A stretch of 64,000 nt of DNA. It comes from Macrophomina tecta. Taxonomy: Eukaryota > Ascomycota > Dothideomycetes > Botryosphaeriales > Botryosphaeriaceae. Position numbers and translations under genes: made by a program. The stretch lies in the NCBI GenBank assembly GCA_024180945.1, contig JAKSGN010000005.1, positions 2,108,001 through 2,172,000 on the forward strand. Reading direction: 5' to 3'. Positions within the stretch are counted from its first letter, which is position 1; each line of letters starts with the position of its first letter. Shown here one piece after another: positions 1-12,528 of the stretch. Under the pieces are notes generated by a model that saw nothing but the letters and a program-made list of their open reading frames with translations, searched no databases and had not been told where the DNA came from.

Positions 1-663
1 ACCGGATACTTGTCAAATGTCGCCTCGCATGCCTCGAATTCAGAAGAAGTCAGACTTTTGTCTGGACGAACTACTTGCTTCCATATGACGCGAGATGTTC
101 CCGTATACGGATCACGTAGTGACGAAAAAAAAAAAAACCCCCTCAGGCAGGCATAGCAGTCAGCTGGCATCAATGACTTGCCCAATGTCTTATGACGCAG
201 TCATTCCAAGTCTGTTCGACGTAATGTTGCTGTTCGCTTCTACCCTGGTCGGTGTGGTCATGGCCAGCTGTACGGGCTCCACAGTCCAGAGCCAAGGTCG
301 CACCAGCCAGGCTATCTGGCCTCCAAAACAACAATGCTTTTGCAACCGTCTCGCGGCTCGTTATTTTGCTTCAGCCGCATGTTGGTCGGCACAGAACTTG
401 CGCCCTGCATTGTTATCGATTCGTGTCCGACGGTTTCACACGAACCCATGTGGTCTGCTACCACACACACCCATCGCTCACGTGGAGATTTGCCGACCGT
501 CTGCATTGGGAAAAAGCTGCGTCTGGAATCCTCCTAGTCTAAGCGGACTACCCTATTCAACATGTTTATCATTCAGACACGTTATATTTAGCACATTCTT
601 GATCTCGAACTCTCGCTTACAAGCACTCAGACCTCGAGGATTTCAATACTAGTATTCCTTCTC
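1..663. other. Upstream region of the SET-domain gene, no intact gene
   Basis: Only low-quality open frames occur here. None shows a family motif, and in particular no GxG motif of an N-terminal SET half was found in any frame. The last 60 bases (603-713, read in a frame that stops at 714) give a peptide that looks like the continuation of the downstream SET protein. It may be a decayed exon. An A run lies at 124-136. Confidence 0.5.
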
Positions 664-1913
664 ATGCAAGCAACGTCAAACTGCCCCGGCCTGAAGACAA
701 AGATTGGAGTGCATAACCCATTCAAAGAGTAATTTCCATCGAATCCCGCGGGATGATTGTGCGCTGATCTATATAGATATATCAAATTCTTGCCTGAGGA
801 GCTGTTGCCTACTTTCTGGACGGAGTCTGAGCGCGAACTTCTTATCGGCACCACACTGAAGCCAGCAGTCGAAGCGAAGATCAGGAGCTTGCACAGAGAG
901 TTCGAGCAGCTGCGATCTGCAACCGAACCACTCAAGTGGTGTGAGGAAATATGGTGGGACGAAGAAGATGGCAATTTGTCCTTCGATGACTGGCTCCAGG
1001 TCGACGCTATGTACAGATCTCGCGCTCTTGAATTCCCAGGGATCGGCGACAGTATGGTGCCTTGCGTTGACATGGCTAACCATGCCAGCGGTGAGGCTAC
1101 AGCTGCACTATACGAGACCGACTCAGATGGAAATGCCGTCCTTCTCTTGCGAGACGATAAGGAGCTTGGAAAGGGCGACGAAATCACAATCACGTTAGTC
1201 GGCCATCTGTCCACCACTCTGCAAAAGACACTAATCGATATCCAAGTTATGGAGACAAGAAGGGAGCATGCGAGATGCTTTTCTCTTATGGCTTCATTGA
1301 GGACAGCATGGCCTCAGCGCGCGAGCTCTTCTTGGACTTGGACATCCCCGACGACGATCCCCTCAAACGTGCAAAATTGCATGTGAACAATTCAGCGCCG
1401 GGGTTCCGTGTTTTCGATTCTGACGATGCAGGTGCGACGGCCGGCTCCACTAGCTGGCAGAGCGACTTCGTCTGGCTCCTCGTCGTAAACGAGGAGGACG
1501 GTTTAGAGTTTGAAGTCGCTCAAACCACAGATGGCGGACGTGAGCTCCGCGTTTATTGGAGTGGCTCGGCGTTGGAGGAACCAGAGAAGCTAGCGCATGC
1601 CCTCAAGGCACACCCAATGTGGGATGTGTTCAGACTTCGTGCCGTTGCTCTAATCCAAGATAGGATCGAAGGGCAATTGCGTCTGTTGTATGGGGCTGAT
1701 GATGAAGTGCAGGCGGTGCCAAGAGGCGAAGGTGCCCGGATCCGGGGGCGCGTCTGGTCTCTCGCAACCAGGTTGAGAACGCTGGAGAGGGATTTGTTGG
1801 AGAGGGCCTATGGCAATCTTGAGGAAGAGAAAGAAAAACTCATAGAGACTGAGAGCGTGCAGCAGTACTTGCAAGCCATGGCGCAACAAGATCATGAGGA
1901 GGACTTCACCTGA
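664..1913 (+). pseudogene. SET-domain lysine methyltransferase, N-terminal half missing (possible pseudogene)
   Basis: Exons are best placed at 664-728, 776-1193 and 1247-1913. The two introns (47 and 53 nt) have CTGAT/CTAAT branch points and restore a single frame. The conserved C-terminal SET features are visible: MVPCVDMANHASG (the N-H substrate/cofactor motif), then GDEITI joined across intron 2 to YGDKKGACEMLFSYGF with the usual catalytic tyrosine. A helical Rubisco-LSMT-like substrate-binding region and a charged, probably coiled-coil tail follow. Enzymes of this class (SETD6/RKM/EFM type) methylate lysines of ribosomal or translation proteins. The N-terminal SET strand block with its GxG motif is absent. 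The only ATG is at 664, and a second peptide that looks related (603-713) lies in another frame. I read this as a 5'-truncated or frameshifted gene. A functional short protein, or a missed distant exon, is also possible. Confidence 0.6.
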
Positions 1914-4081
1914 GGCAGAAGCCCGTCGAGGGTCGGGGCGGATTCTTGAAATGCGGGGATGGACTCTAGAGGGTAGCGCTATCACGATCCCCGGTATAAT
2001 CTAACGCACTGGCTCCCGAAAACGGACCAGGATCTTCACGGATGGCTTGGAGTTGAACAGAATTGGTCCGCTCATAGCGCACTGACGCGTCCACAACCGG
2101 AGCGGTCGCTTAACGCCAGTAGTGAACGGGCCCTGCTTTGTCTACATCAAGTCTTCGCCTTCGCATTGCATTTTGTCGTCCTCTGTTGCGGATTGCCCTT
2201 GCAGGCCAGTGCTTCTAAAAGACGTGAGATCTATGGAAGCAAATGTGCACTAGGCGACTCCAATAAAGTCAATGGCAGGATGTGGGAAACGGTAAACAGG
2301 AGAGGTACTGGTAGTGTCCTGCTCCGCGGGTATCCGACAGAGTGCAATGCGAGGAGGTATCCTTGAGCAAGCCACGCGAGTCGCTCCCCAGGAGCTGGAT
2401 GAACTATTGAGTAAGCTTTCGTTGGAGAGTTTCTCTCGCTAGCGACTTGCGGGGTACATTAGCTGCGGAAAGGGAAGTTATGGGTGGCGGCGGTCAACGT
2501 GGGCTTCCAGCCAACCTCCTGGGAGATGACGTTTGCCTGGGACTTGGCCACGCATCATCGAAGCAGCAGCCATCGAGCCACATCGGTACACACATCGTCG
2601 ATAGATGTGGCTTCTAGAACATAATGCAGGCAACGGCAAATACTGCTGGGGCTAGCTCTGCAGCCGGCACGTCGGTAGTGCGGCCTAGCCGCATACGGTC
2701 AAGGAACCTAAGTGACTAGGAAGATACGTGTAGACTGCAGTCATCGTGACGCCGTTAAGTAAAGTATAACAGCTCATCCACTATAGTCGGATTCGTAGGC
2801 CCATGGGACATGTATGACGGGAGCCTTCACGAGCGGCCCCGCCTGGCATCTGCATGTACTCGTGTATGCTCTGAAAAGGTGTCTCAGAGCCAAATTCGCG
2901 TGATTCAATGCCAGCCAGCCATGCCATTGCTCAGGAACGCGCGGAGCCGGCCCGGGCTCATGCTGCGGGTTTGTGGCAATTGGCGCAGAGTAAAACTGGA
3001 TGTCGGAACGGGACCCGATGGACGGGCAGCAGCGGTTGTAGAGCGCTTTTCTTGGGATGACCTATGCTGTATGCAGAGCGTTGGAGGCCGAACGTCGAGG
3101 TGATTTGCACAAGCTCTTGCCGCATTCGGACAGTGATCTGGGGTATCCTGGAGGCAAGTCCTCGCAACGCCCATGCAGGCGGGACTTGTACTGCGCGGCG
3201 CCTTCAGCCTGGTTTGGGCGAAGGGCTGAGGTGCCACTGCGACGGGTACGAGTAGGGGGCGGATGACCTCGCTGTGACAGGCCCCACCGACCGCGCTTGT
3301 TTCCAATGACAGGCGTCTCAAGGCGTCCCGGTCGCAGTCGGTGGTGGAGGGGAATCGAATGCTTGTGAGCAGAGCAAACGTCACCGTGGTCAGCGCGGGC
3401 AGGGTGTGCGGTGAATGAGGAAGCGTGTATTGCACATCAGGCGTCGATCGTGACGCTCGCAGGAGGGCGTGTGCTGAGGTCGGGCCGGCTGAGTCGAAGC
3501 TTGAGCGCTGGCGGGCACGGGCAGGCAGGGCCGGGGGTGCGCACGCGTGCGTGTGGATGGCTGGCTCGGCACTGGGCGGCGCTGGGGATTGCGACGGGAT
3601 GGGGTGGATGGCGCGGCCTGGGATTTTTGGCAGAACCCGTTTCATTTTCTTCTCTCGCAGCGCCACACACCGGGCGGGCTGCTCGAGCGGGACCGCACAG
3701 GCTGCAGCTCGCAGCGCATCCCCGCATTTTCTGCGTGCACCGACATCCCAACTCGAACCCCAGACCCGCTAGCGCATTTCGAAAAGAAAGACAAGCCCAA
3801 GCTCATCTCCCCCGTCGCTCCCGCGCGCTTCCTCTCACAACTCCCTCACTCGATCGCTCACGCCTTTCTCGAACCGTCCACCCCCTCCCAGTACATACTT
3901 ATTCCACACTGCGCCAGCCCAATAGCGGCCCTGCCAGCCCATCGATCGCCCCAGGACTCGATTCCGCCGAATGCCACCGTGCTCCAGGCGACCCTGACCC
4001 GCTGCCTATTGCCCGCCAACCTAACCACGTCGACGCGCTCTTAAGACTCAGTGCGGCCCCAAGCGCCGCCCGCTGCCCGTC
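1914..4081. promoter_or_regulatory. Long intergenic region and 5' leader of the FacB gene
   Basis: No family motif is seen in any frame. The last ~400 bases (about 3660-4081) are strongly pyrimidine-rich on the plus strand, as is common for the leader of a filamentous-fungal gene, and contain short upstream frames. The long minus-strand frame at 2905-3666 is compositionally an artefact of GC-rich DNA. Confidence 0.4.
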
Positions 4082-6853
4082 ATGCCTGGCATTCTCCCCA
4101 TGAAGGTCATCAAGGTCGGGTCGAATTCGCAGACGCGCATCGCCCAGGCCTGCGACCGCTGCCGCAGCAAAAAGATCCGCTGCGATGGCATCCGCCCCTC
4201 ATGCTCTCAATGTCTCAACGTTGGCTTCGAGTGCAAGACCAGCGACAAGCTGAGTCGCCGCGCCTTTCCCCGAGGCTACACCGAGTCGCTCGAGGAGCGC
4301 GTGCGCCAGCTCGAGTCCGAGATTCGCGAGCTGAAGGAACTGCTCGATGAGAAGGACGAGAAGATCGATATGTTGTCGCGCATGCACTCCAACTCCCCCG
4401 CTTCCAGCGCCGCTATCCGCAGGTCAACCTCGACTATCTCCCCCGGCCCGACGTCGCCCGGTGAAGAGGCGCCGGACAAGGACGATTTATTCAAGATCCA
4501 ACAATCTCCCCTCCTGCTGGAGGACGGCTGCTCAGATTCATATTTCGTCGGAACATCAAGCGGGAGGACGTTGATTGGTGCGTATTAATTCCGCGGCACC
4601 ACGGGCGCATCTAACGTATGCAGACTCTTTTTACCGCCGTGTTCAGGAGGCTGGCCGCTCGCTCCCGTCTATCCGCCCCGAGACCTTCCTGGAGACGAAT
4701 ACAAAGCCGTCTTGCCAGGCCAGAGATATCTCTGCTGTCTCTTGGAAAGCGCCTCCACGGCTCGTGTCAGACCAGCTGATCAACATTTTCTTCCAAGAAT
4801 GGGCCCCTCTTTTCCCAGTGCTTCACCGCCCAGCTTTCCTCACCCTGTACGATGAATTTGTCAATAGTTCGGAACCTCTATCGGATCGGAAGGCTCTCGC
4901 GCAGCTAAACCTTGTTTTCGGCATCGCATCTCTTGCGAACGACGTAAGTCGGTACCACTCACTGTCGTTGCGTGCTGCTCACGTGTCCACCTGCAGTCAC
5001 CCGACAAGTCGCTCGTCGAGTCATTCGAACAGCAATGGCAGACTGCGTTGGAGTCTTTCGTTGACGAGACATCACTTGCTACTCTTCAATGCCTTGTGTT
5101 GGCTCAAATATTCTGCCTTCAGAAGGCTGATTTCAATCGCCTGTTGAAGTACAAGGGCATTGGCATTACTCTCTCGCATCGTCTTGGTCTTCATCAGTCA
5201 CAAAAGCGGTTTGCGCTTGGCGTTCTGACGAGCGAAACGAGAAAGAAGGTTTTTTGGACCCAGTACACTCTCGACTGGTAAGTACTGCCCACTACACTTG
5301 GAATCATTCCGCTGACAGTCATAGCTTCACTGCTGCTCAACTCGGACTTCCCAAGCAATTGAGGGAAGAGGACATCCATTGCGAGTTTCCCGTGGACGCA
5401 GATGACGAATATGTTACCGAGAAGGGATTCCTACCTTCTCTCCCAGGAGAGTTCACCAAGCTATCCAGCGCTCTGGCTCTCTTCCGCGCAGCGCGTGTTC
5501 TTGGCAAGGTTCTCTGCGAGAACTTCCCAGCTGCTGCATCACACGAAATTTCCCTCCGCAAGATGGCTGCTCAGTCTGATGAGCTGGAAGATTGGAACAG
5601 TAGCTTGGCATCTCACCTGAAGTTACAGTTCGTGCAGGACAAACCGAGCACTAACATCATCAGCAGTCGCTCACCTATTCTGGTAAGTCATCTTACTGTG
5701 GCGGGAGAGTTAAAGCTAACGAGTTACGCAGTCTCTCGCATATCAGTACATCAGATCTCTGATCTGGCGCCCGGCTGTCTGTGCTAATCTCGGAGGCCGC
5801 GCATCAGCCGCCACACTTGCTGTCGCCGGCGCCTCGAAAGCTGCTATCCAGATCATGCAATTGCTGGAGGAGAGGAACCTAAGTTTTGCGCTGTGCCTGA
5901 ACAAGCATGATATGCTTGTGACCGCAGGCTTTGGGCTCATGTCACAGAGCTTGGACCTTGACCAAGACAGCAAGCTCATCAAGGATAACCAGAAGCTCCT
6001 TGCCGCAATCGTTGGTTTCCTTGACCGTTCTCCGTCGGCTGGATCTGTTGCGTTCCGCCGTGTCGCAAAATCAATGATCACTTCCAATACTGATCAGCGC
6101 CCGGTCAAGCCGTCGCCCACCCCCAGTAGCATGCAGGCACCCCAGGAAGTTTTGCGGTCCACGCAAAAGCACCTCAAGGCCATAGCTTCGCGATTCTCTC
6201 CCAATAGACAACAGCAGGAGTCTTCCCACGAAAGTCGCCGAGCAACGCTTCCCAACCTCCCGACTGCACACAGCAACCAGAGTGGTGTCAGCATCAATTC
6301 GGTCCGCTCTGAACCCCACGCCCGGTCGGAACCCACCTTGTCACCCCTGTCCCACCGCGCCTCTCTCGGCGGAACCCCGTCAACCAAAATTCGGCGTCCG
6401 AGCGCCGGCGGCTCCACTTTGAACCTGGACTATCTCTCCTTCGGTACCGAATCACAGTCCAACACTTACTCAATGAACACGCACCTTAAATCGGATACGC
6501 AATCGCCGAGTGACTGGGAACGATTACTGAGCGGACTCGACAACGGCCAGACCAACATCTATGACAGCATTTACGGCGGCCCGCCAGTCGATGCCCTTGC
6601 GGATGTTCCGCCTCTGTCGGCGAGTTCGGACGCAAACCTGGCGTGGTCGCCGAGCGTATGGACGGTGGGACCGCCTGACCAGCAACCGCCGCAAAGCGTA
6701 CTAAGCTTTTCTGACGAGAGTCTTACAAGTGGCAGCAATGACCTTGACTGTGACTTCGGTTCCGGCACTTCCGACTCGTATAGGGGCCTCGTGATCCCCG
6801 ACCTAAGTCCGTCGGCCAACGGAATTCCTCTCGACGGGAGTTTTGGGCTATGA
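4082..6853 (+). CDS. facB: Zn2Cys6 transcription activator of acetate/gluconeogenic genes (FacB/Cat8/ACU-15 type)
   Basis: Five exons: 4082-4577, 4624-4943, 4997-5277, 5325-5682 and 5732-6853. All phases match, giving 858 aa, close to my recollection of Aspergillus FacB (about 870). The N-terminus carries a binuclear zinc cluster ([11 protein letters not shown] at residue 24, then CSQC and C further on), a basic linker containing [17 protein letters not shown], and a leucine-zipper-like coiled coil ([16 protein letters not shown]). A fungal-specific middle homology region follows (for example [17 protein letters not shown] and [11 protein letters not shown]). The C-terminal 250 residues are Ser/Pro-rich and acidic, typical of activation regions. 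Family members bind promoters of acetyl-CoA synthetase, glyoxylate-cycle and gluconeogenic genes in the nucleus and are repressed by glucose. The first ATG with the [13 protein letters not shown] start is family-typical. The assignment is by motif recognition. Confidence 0.9.
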
Positions 6854-7205
6854 TGGGTAGTGTTGAGGCAGTTGAATTGCGGGAAATTCTCGGGGTTGAA
6901 TTGGGAGTCATGTCAGGGAAATGTTGGGCTGGGACAGACCAGGATGCACTCGGTGTTCTAGTTCGGATGGGATATGGTTTCCACGCGTCACTCATGCATG
7001 CACGTCTTTTGGGGTTCTGCAACGTCTTTTCCGGAAAAGAAGGGTCTTTGGGAAGTCTTGGTCTCTGTCGCTACCGTCTACTTTTGCGTTTTTGTGCGGC
7101 AGGCCTTGTTCACCAGCGTTTCCTCTTTTCGCCATTTCTTATCCTCTTGATACCTACTGCGTCGTATAAATACTGCATTTTGTAATCAGCTAGGCTTCTC
7201 CCGTA

Positions 7206-7211
7206 AATAAA
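7206..7211 (+). terminator. Candidate polyadenylation signal of the FacB gene
   Basis: An exact AATAAA lies about 350 bases after the FacB stop codon, in AT-richer sequence. It is the nearest canonical signal. Fungal poly(A) signals are loose, so this is only a candidate. Confidence 0.35.
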
Positions 7212-8485
7212 ATCTCGAAGCAATTCGATTATGAACTATACAGGAATCTTTTCCCAGCTGGCATCGTGAGGCAGGTGTTGTGGATGCATGACATCACAGC
7301 TTGGTGATCGAGATGCATTAGTCTTGGAAGGCAGGCAGCCCGGAGACATTAATCGGAGGCAGTTCTTAGGCATGCTTGCCTTTGGCAATTGCCCGGCCCT
7401 CCCCTCCTTTCATGTCACCAAAGGGGGGAAAGCTATGTGTTTTGCAAGTGCGGCACCGGCAAGCTTCTTCTACCCATCTTCTCTCCTGCGAACAAAACTT
7501 CCTAGATATTGCAAGCGCGCAGAAGCAGACCGTCCGCCGCGAATTAGACTTTCTCTCGCACGCGACGGGCTCCTTCGGCTCCACCGGCTCTTCCCGAAAC
7601 AAGACCAAGCCCAAGGAGAACGTCTTGCGAAGGGGAAGCACGTGGTTGTCGCACCACCCATGCCCATCATCTTCCCGTCTCGTCTCCAAACCTGACTTGC
7701 CGCGCCGCACACATCGCGAAAGGCTGCGTAAACCCCCCTGGCTCTTACGATGGCTGCGGGGGGGGGGGAGAGCGTGGGCTGGAACGATCCTTTTCCTTTT
7801 GCATGCTTGTCGCGTGGCGGCTGGCACCTCGCGTGGGCGGGTGCTTGTTGGTCTGCGCCAGGGAAGCGGAAAACCCCGCGATCCCCGCGATTGCTCTGGT
7901 GGCGTTTGAGGTCATCCCTCTCGCGCCCGCGCGGGAGGCCTCTGCCGTTGATTGGAGAGGCGCAGCCGCGAGGCACAGCGGCTTTGCTGGCATGCATTGG
8001 CGCTCACTTCACGCGTGTCGACTACCACTCTCTCTTGCGCCTGTAGACGCTGTATATGGGGTGGTTGACGTTGGAGAAGCTCGCATCCATCTCAAAAATC
8101 CCCCCCGCCGGGTATGCAGGGCCATATCTGCATGCTCCCTGGGGCGAAAAGAAAAAGGAGAGAAAAAAAAAAAAAAGCAAATAACCCGCGGGGCCCCAGG
8201 TTCTGTCAAATCTCGAGCGCGATCCGGGGTCTTTAACCTCTCTGGCAAAAGCAGGGAACAGGGACGCACGCACTACTCCACGGCGAGTAAGAGGACGGGC
8301 GAGTTTTGGTCAGGCGTCGTTGCTGTCAGATTGCTGCTGCTTATCGCCGTCGCCCACCGAGATCTCACGCGATCAACTTTTGATGAAAACTTGAGCTGAC
8401 AAGCCACACGGCAGCCATTGCCTCTACTAGCTCCTTACCCACGGCTGGCGGATTGGGGGGAGCGGGAAGTGGGAAAGTCGTTGGG

Positions 8486-8505
8486 TTTTTTTTTTTTTTT
8501 TTTTT
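8486..8505. repeat. Poly-T tract (20 nt)
   Basis: An uninterrupted T run directly followed by AATAAAC. It could be a decayed retroposon tail read on the minus strand or a plain replication-slippage tract. No recognisable element lies next to it. Confidence 0.7.
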
Positions 8506-11500
8506 AATAAACTTCTTTTTTGGACTGGGGGGACGCAGACTTGGTTTCTGCGGTTCCGCCATCTCGTTGGAAAGATTTGGTGTGGTCTTCTGGGGAAGCG
8601 GGAAGTTGTAGTTGGCAGTCAGTGGGCTTTAGCGGAGAAACGCAATAGTGGCCACGCCTTCCGGCTACCCGGCGCCAAGAGCACGTTTCTGGTGCGCGCC
8701 TCAATGCGTGCTTTGGCCGTCCACATGGCGGGAGGTTTCCCTAAGGCTCAGATTCGGGCCTCTCTAGCGCCTTTGTTGCGGCTCCTCAGTCGCCTGCCCA
8801 TCAATCTGGACCGCAAGGAGTTCAGGAGGGATATTGATTGAGCTACCAGCAGAGGCGGTGTGTAACAAGCACTTGCGCACAGCCTGCGTGCGCAGGTCTA
8901 AACATAGGGGGAATGCCTCTCCTCGACAGGAGGCGCCGAACAGCACCGGTTCTATTGTGTGCGGAGCCGCAAATGTGGAGCGTGCGGCCACGCGAATGGC
9001 AGCTTGGGAACCCTGCGGACACCAGCTGCTGATGTCGCGCGCTAAAGCGAATAGTGGGTGGACCAGCGATGCTTCCACGATTGTTCGCTGAAGGATGAGA
9101 CCATCCGTAGGCATGCGCGGATACTTTGGAGCCGGCCTGTGGCTTCGAGGAAGGGAAAGGATTGCGGACACGGCGCGGAGATCAAGCCAGTTTTAGTGGA
9201 TGCTTGCGCGGCAGGGTCGAATGACGGTAGACAGGAGCTGGCGTCGACTGGCTTGACGATGCGTTGGCTGATTGGTGTGCTGGCGGTGGTGGTTGGGCGG
9301 CCGTTGCGCTGAGCTACTGCTGCCGGCCTGGTCCCGCAGGATCGGTCGCACGGCGCGCCGATTTGTTTTGCTTACTCTCTTCCTCCATGTTCGCGCGTCC
9401 ATCCTGCGAGCTTCGTTTGCGCTGACTACGCTATGAGGAGTGCCGCTGTGGCTGGTTGGAGGAGTGATATGCATGCGGCTCCGAACTCTTCCGATGCGGA
9501 TGCGGAGCGTGCGATACCTGCGCCTGCCATAGTTCACACAGGTCAGGCTTCGGAAAGAGACGGGCACGGTCTCTTGCCTGGAATATCACTGTTGGCCTCC
9601 TGCGATGCACTCCTTTTGCCCCGACTTTCCCCACGGGGTCGTAGGGCGGGTCAAGGGGCCCTCTTTCGGAGGAACTGCGGAGGCACGGGGGGCGCGTGGG
9701 GGGGAGAAAGTGCTCGAACCGTCGTCATATTGGAAGAAGATATTTGTCGCGGCGTAGTGGGAATATTGTGTCTCACGAGCGTCTAGAGGCAGAGCGAGGC
9801 TATTGAGGGCCCAGGAGCCAGCACGTGGCGTGAGTAGCAGATGGTGGGCGCACTAATGGATTACCTTAGTGGGATAATAGACTTGGCTGATGCTCCTCCA
9901 GACGAGACCCATTGTGTCTTCGGGTGAATTTGCTTAGCATAAGACCTTATCATTCCTTGCTGCTTACTACTCATAGCCCATACGTACAGAACTGGCTTAG
10001 AAGGGTTAGCCGTTCGGGTAAAGAGAGGCAGGACCATCTTAAGGAGCTGATATTCGGCTGCCAGCTCTGAAGAGCTGTGTTCAAATACTGCACGCCCATG
10101 CCCTATCTTACGTATCTACGAGGATCTGAAGCGTTCTCCGGTTGCAAGTTTTTCAGAAAAACTGGTGGTATCCAAACAAGCGAAAATGCTCAGATTCACA
10201 TAGCACGTGGGAAGAGATGGTGGTGTTGTTGCATGTCGTGTGATACCAAGCTCACGGCTTTTTTGAGGCACCCTTGTGCAACCCACGCAGCATCTCTGTA
10301 CATCCTGCTGTGACGAGCATATAACCCCAAGTCTCATCACGCCCTGTGGGCCACACTCTCCGCAGATCAATTTGGATTTTCCAAGGTCATCAACTGCAAA
10401 ATCAAGAAACAGGCTGCCGGCATCTCCTCCGCTGCGGCACCCAGGGCTGGAAAGTGGATGGCCCTTGTCCAGGAAGTAGGAATGAGGGGGTCCGCCGAAC
10501 TGGAACAGTCAACTTCTTCGCAGGCTACACGCAGTAAGATCCTGCGAATCACTGCGGTCTCTGCTACTCCATCCGCAGCGACACCCTTCGCTACCTACCA
10601 TGGTGAGACTGGAACGTCAAAGTCCCGTCACTGAAAAGCTTCGAGGCTGTAAAGCAGCGGATCAAAATGCACAGTCAACCCATCTTCAGGTTTGCCGGAC
10701 ATTGGACACGGAGAAGAGCTGGGCTGATTCTTTTCCGAATGTATCACTTCGCAAAGGCGTTCGTCAATGGAGATGGCATGTCCTGACTAAAGCATTTATC
10801 TGATGCGATAATCGGGAGTTATCATCTGTCATAGGATGGACGTGAGCTAGGCCGCAAAAAGAAATCGACAGTGCACCTGAGCGGAATCAGGAGCTAGCCA
10901 TGTTGACGTCTTTCCCTTGTACATCTCTGAAAGGGTGCACGCAGTGCTTGAGGAAGAAAATTCTCTCGAGGTCATATGTATCCTGCAAGTATACAGATAT
11001 GTCGACGTTCCTGAACGGAAAGCAAGTGAGGTGTTGCTCTGGGAAACACAGGCGCTGTGGCGCTGAGCAAAGGAAACGCGCAGTATGTTTGCGGCAGCAT
11101 CATTTCGCGTGTCTTGAAGTCATCGGTCGGCAAACAGCAACTTCCGAAACCCTGGATACTGGATGTGCTTCCAGAAATTGCGCGTGAATGGACGTCATGC
11201 CGGTGGCTTCAGGTTTGCTCGGTAGTAGTGAGTCTGGATCGCCTGCGCGTGGCCAGTTCAGGAAGCGTCCCAACAGATTTTCCCGGCGCTCTCTATCATG
11301 CAATTCTCTTAGTGCAATTAGCATTTAACCGATCAAGCTGGTGACGGTAAAGTTGCGATGAAAGCTTCGAACCGACCGCGAAACCCCCGTGACGGTGGCA
11401 ACCACTTCCGCCCACTTCGCCGCACGACCCTCCACCCCCCACCGGAGCGTCATCCAACGACCTCGCCTCTCACGCTGCGCGCGCGTCTCTTCTCCGGACC

Positions 11501-11558
11501 CTGCGACTTTCCCCAATCGCCCATCCACGAAACCGGCAGCTCCTAGCCGGCCGCGGGC

Positions 11559-12154
11559 ATGCCCGGCTCCGAGTACACGGCTGTCAGCGGCGGCGCGCTC
11601 AAGCTCAAAGGCGGCACGCCCATCGACAAGAAAAAGAAGAAGAAGAAGGACAAGAAGCCCAAGCCCACGACCGACGCCGACGGTGCCGCCGCCGAAGCTT
11701 CAGCATCTGCATCCAACGAACCCACCGGCCACGGAGACGCGCTCCAACGCGCGCTCGCCGAGGAAGACGGCTCAGGCCGTGAGACGAGCGTGGATCGGAG
11801 GAGGGACGGAGCCGAGAACGAGGAGGAGCTGGGTAGGGCGGTGTCGGTGCATAGGCACAAGACGGAGGCAGAGCGGAAGTATGAGGAGAGGAGGCGGAAG
11901 AGGGTGAGTGCATCTCTGGGGGAAAGGCCTCGGTGGGAGTTGGGGAAAACAGTGTGCTGACGGCAAGTGTGTGGTTACAGCTCGATGAACGCTTGAAGCG
12001 CGAAGGTGTCAAGACGCACAAGGAGCGGGTTGAGGAGCTGAACAAGTACCTCAGCACCCTTAGCGAGCACCACGACATGTGAGTAGTTGCCCTGTTGCAT
12101 CGCATGGAGATGTGGACTAACGGACAATGCAGGCCGAGAATCGGACCTGGATAA
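11559..12154 (+). CDS. FAM32A-like (DUF1754) small basic nuclear protein
   Basis: Three exons: 11559-11903, 11981-12078 and 12133-12154, giving 154 aa. The protein opens with a short SGGALKLKGG segment, typical of the family, followed by a lysine run (DKKKKKKKDKKPKP). It has an Ala/Ser/Glu-rich variable middle and a conserved end: KTEAERKYEERRRKR, then LDERLKREGVKTHKERVEELNKYL and SEHHDMPRIGPG. The Lys/Arg-rich N-terminus, the TxAE-(R)K-(Y/F)EE-(R/K)R helix and the THKERVEE-N-L segment are the family signature. Animal FAM32A has been found at the active site of late spliceosomes, where it acts in exon ligation. A similar splicing role here is an inference. Both introns show good GTGAGT donors, and the last exon codes for only seven residues. 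Confidence 0.85.
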
Positions 12155-12528
12155 CACGACTGGGACTTTTTCGAGGAAACTCGTGGACTAGGTTATATTG
12201 CAACATGGAGTTTCGGCGTATGGGGCATCGTGTACTATAGGCTTTGCATTCGGAAAGCGCATATGCGGCGGGAAAGTCAAAAGCTAGTGCGATGTGCTCA
12301 GCCACGGTGACATACACAACAAGATAATGTGCGTCACAGATTTTCATTTTTTGAGACGAACGCTTCAGTCTCTGTCGCTCAGTGTTGAAAGTCTAGCTCA
12401 TCATAAGTAGAGCCACCAACCGGCAATCTGCAAATCCTAATACACACCTACTGACCGTAGCAGATTCGAGCTGAATTCATGAATATGAACCTCGATTCTT
12501 AGAGTAGCCGACCTGTCCGTACCTGCAT
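12155..12528. other. Intergenic spacer between convergent small genes
   Basis: This is the 3' flank of the plus-strand FAM32A-like gene and of the minus-strand TUDOR-domain gene. No coding signal is seen. It presumably holds both 3' UTRs. Confidence 0.4.

Larger units (their letters stand above)
6854..11558. other. 4.7-kb gene desert between FacB and the FAM32A-like gene
   Basis: The first ~350 bases are the probable FacB 3' UTR. After that no frame shows a conserved domain, a plausible exon chain or a codon pattern like the neighbouring genes. A 20-base T run sits at 8486-8505, a G run at 7759-7767 and an A run at 8165-8176. The last ~180 bases are CT-rich and are the likely leader of the downstream gene. 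Confidence 0.4.

Noticed and set aside
2905..3666. 253-codon minus-strand frame upstream of FacB
   Set aside because: It overlaps the FacB promoter and leader, has no family motif, and other frames are open there too.
4082..4588. Stand-alone 168-aa zinc-cluster protein
   Set aside because: The stop after GRTLIGAY lies inside a 46-nt intron. The spliced frame continues as the full FacB-like protein.
8764..9171. 135-codon minus-strand frame in the 7-11 kb desert
   Set aside because: No domain or exon partners, mixed residue composition, and an overlapping plus-strand frame. Not supported.
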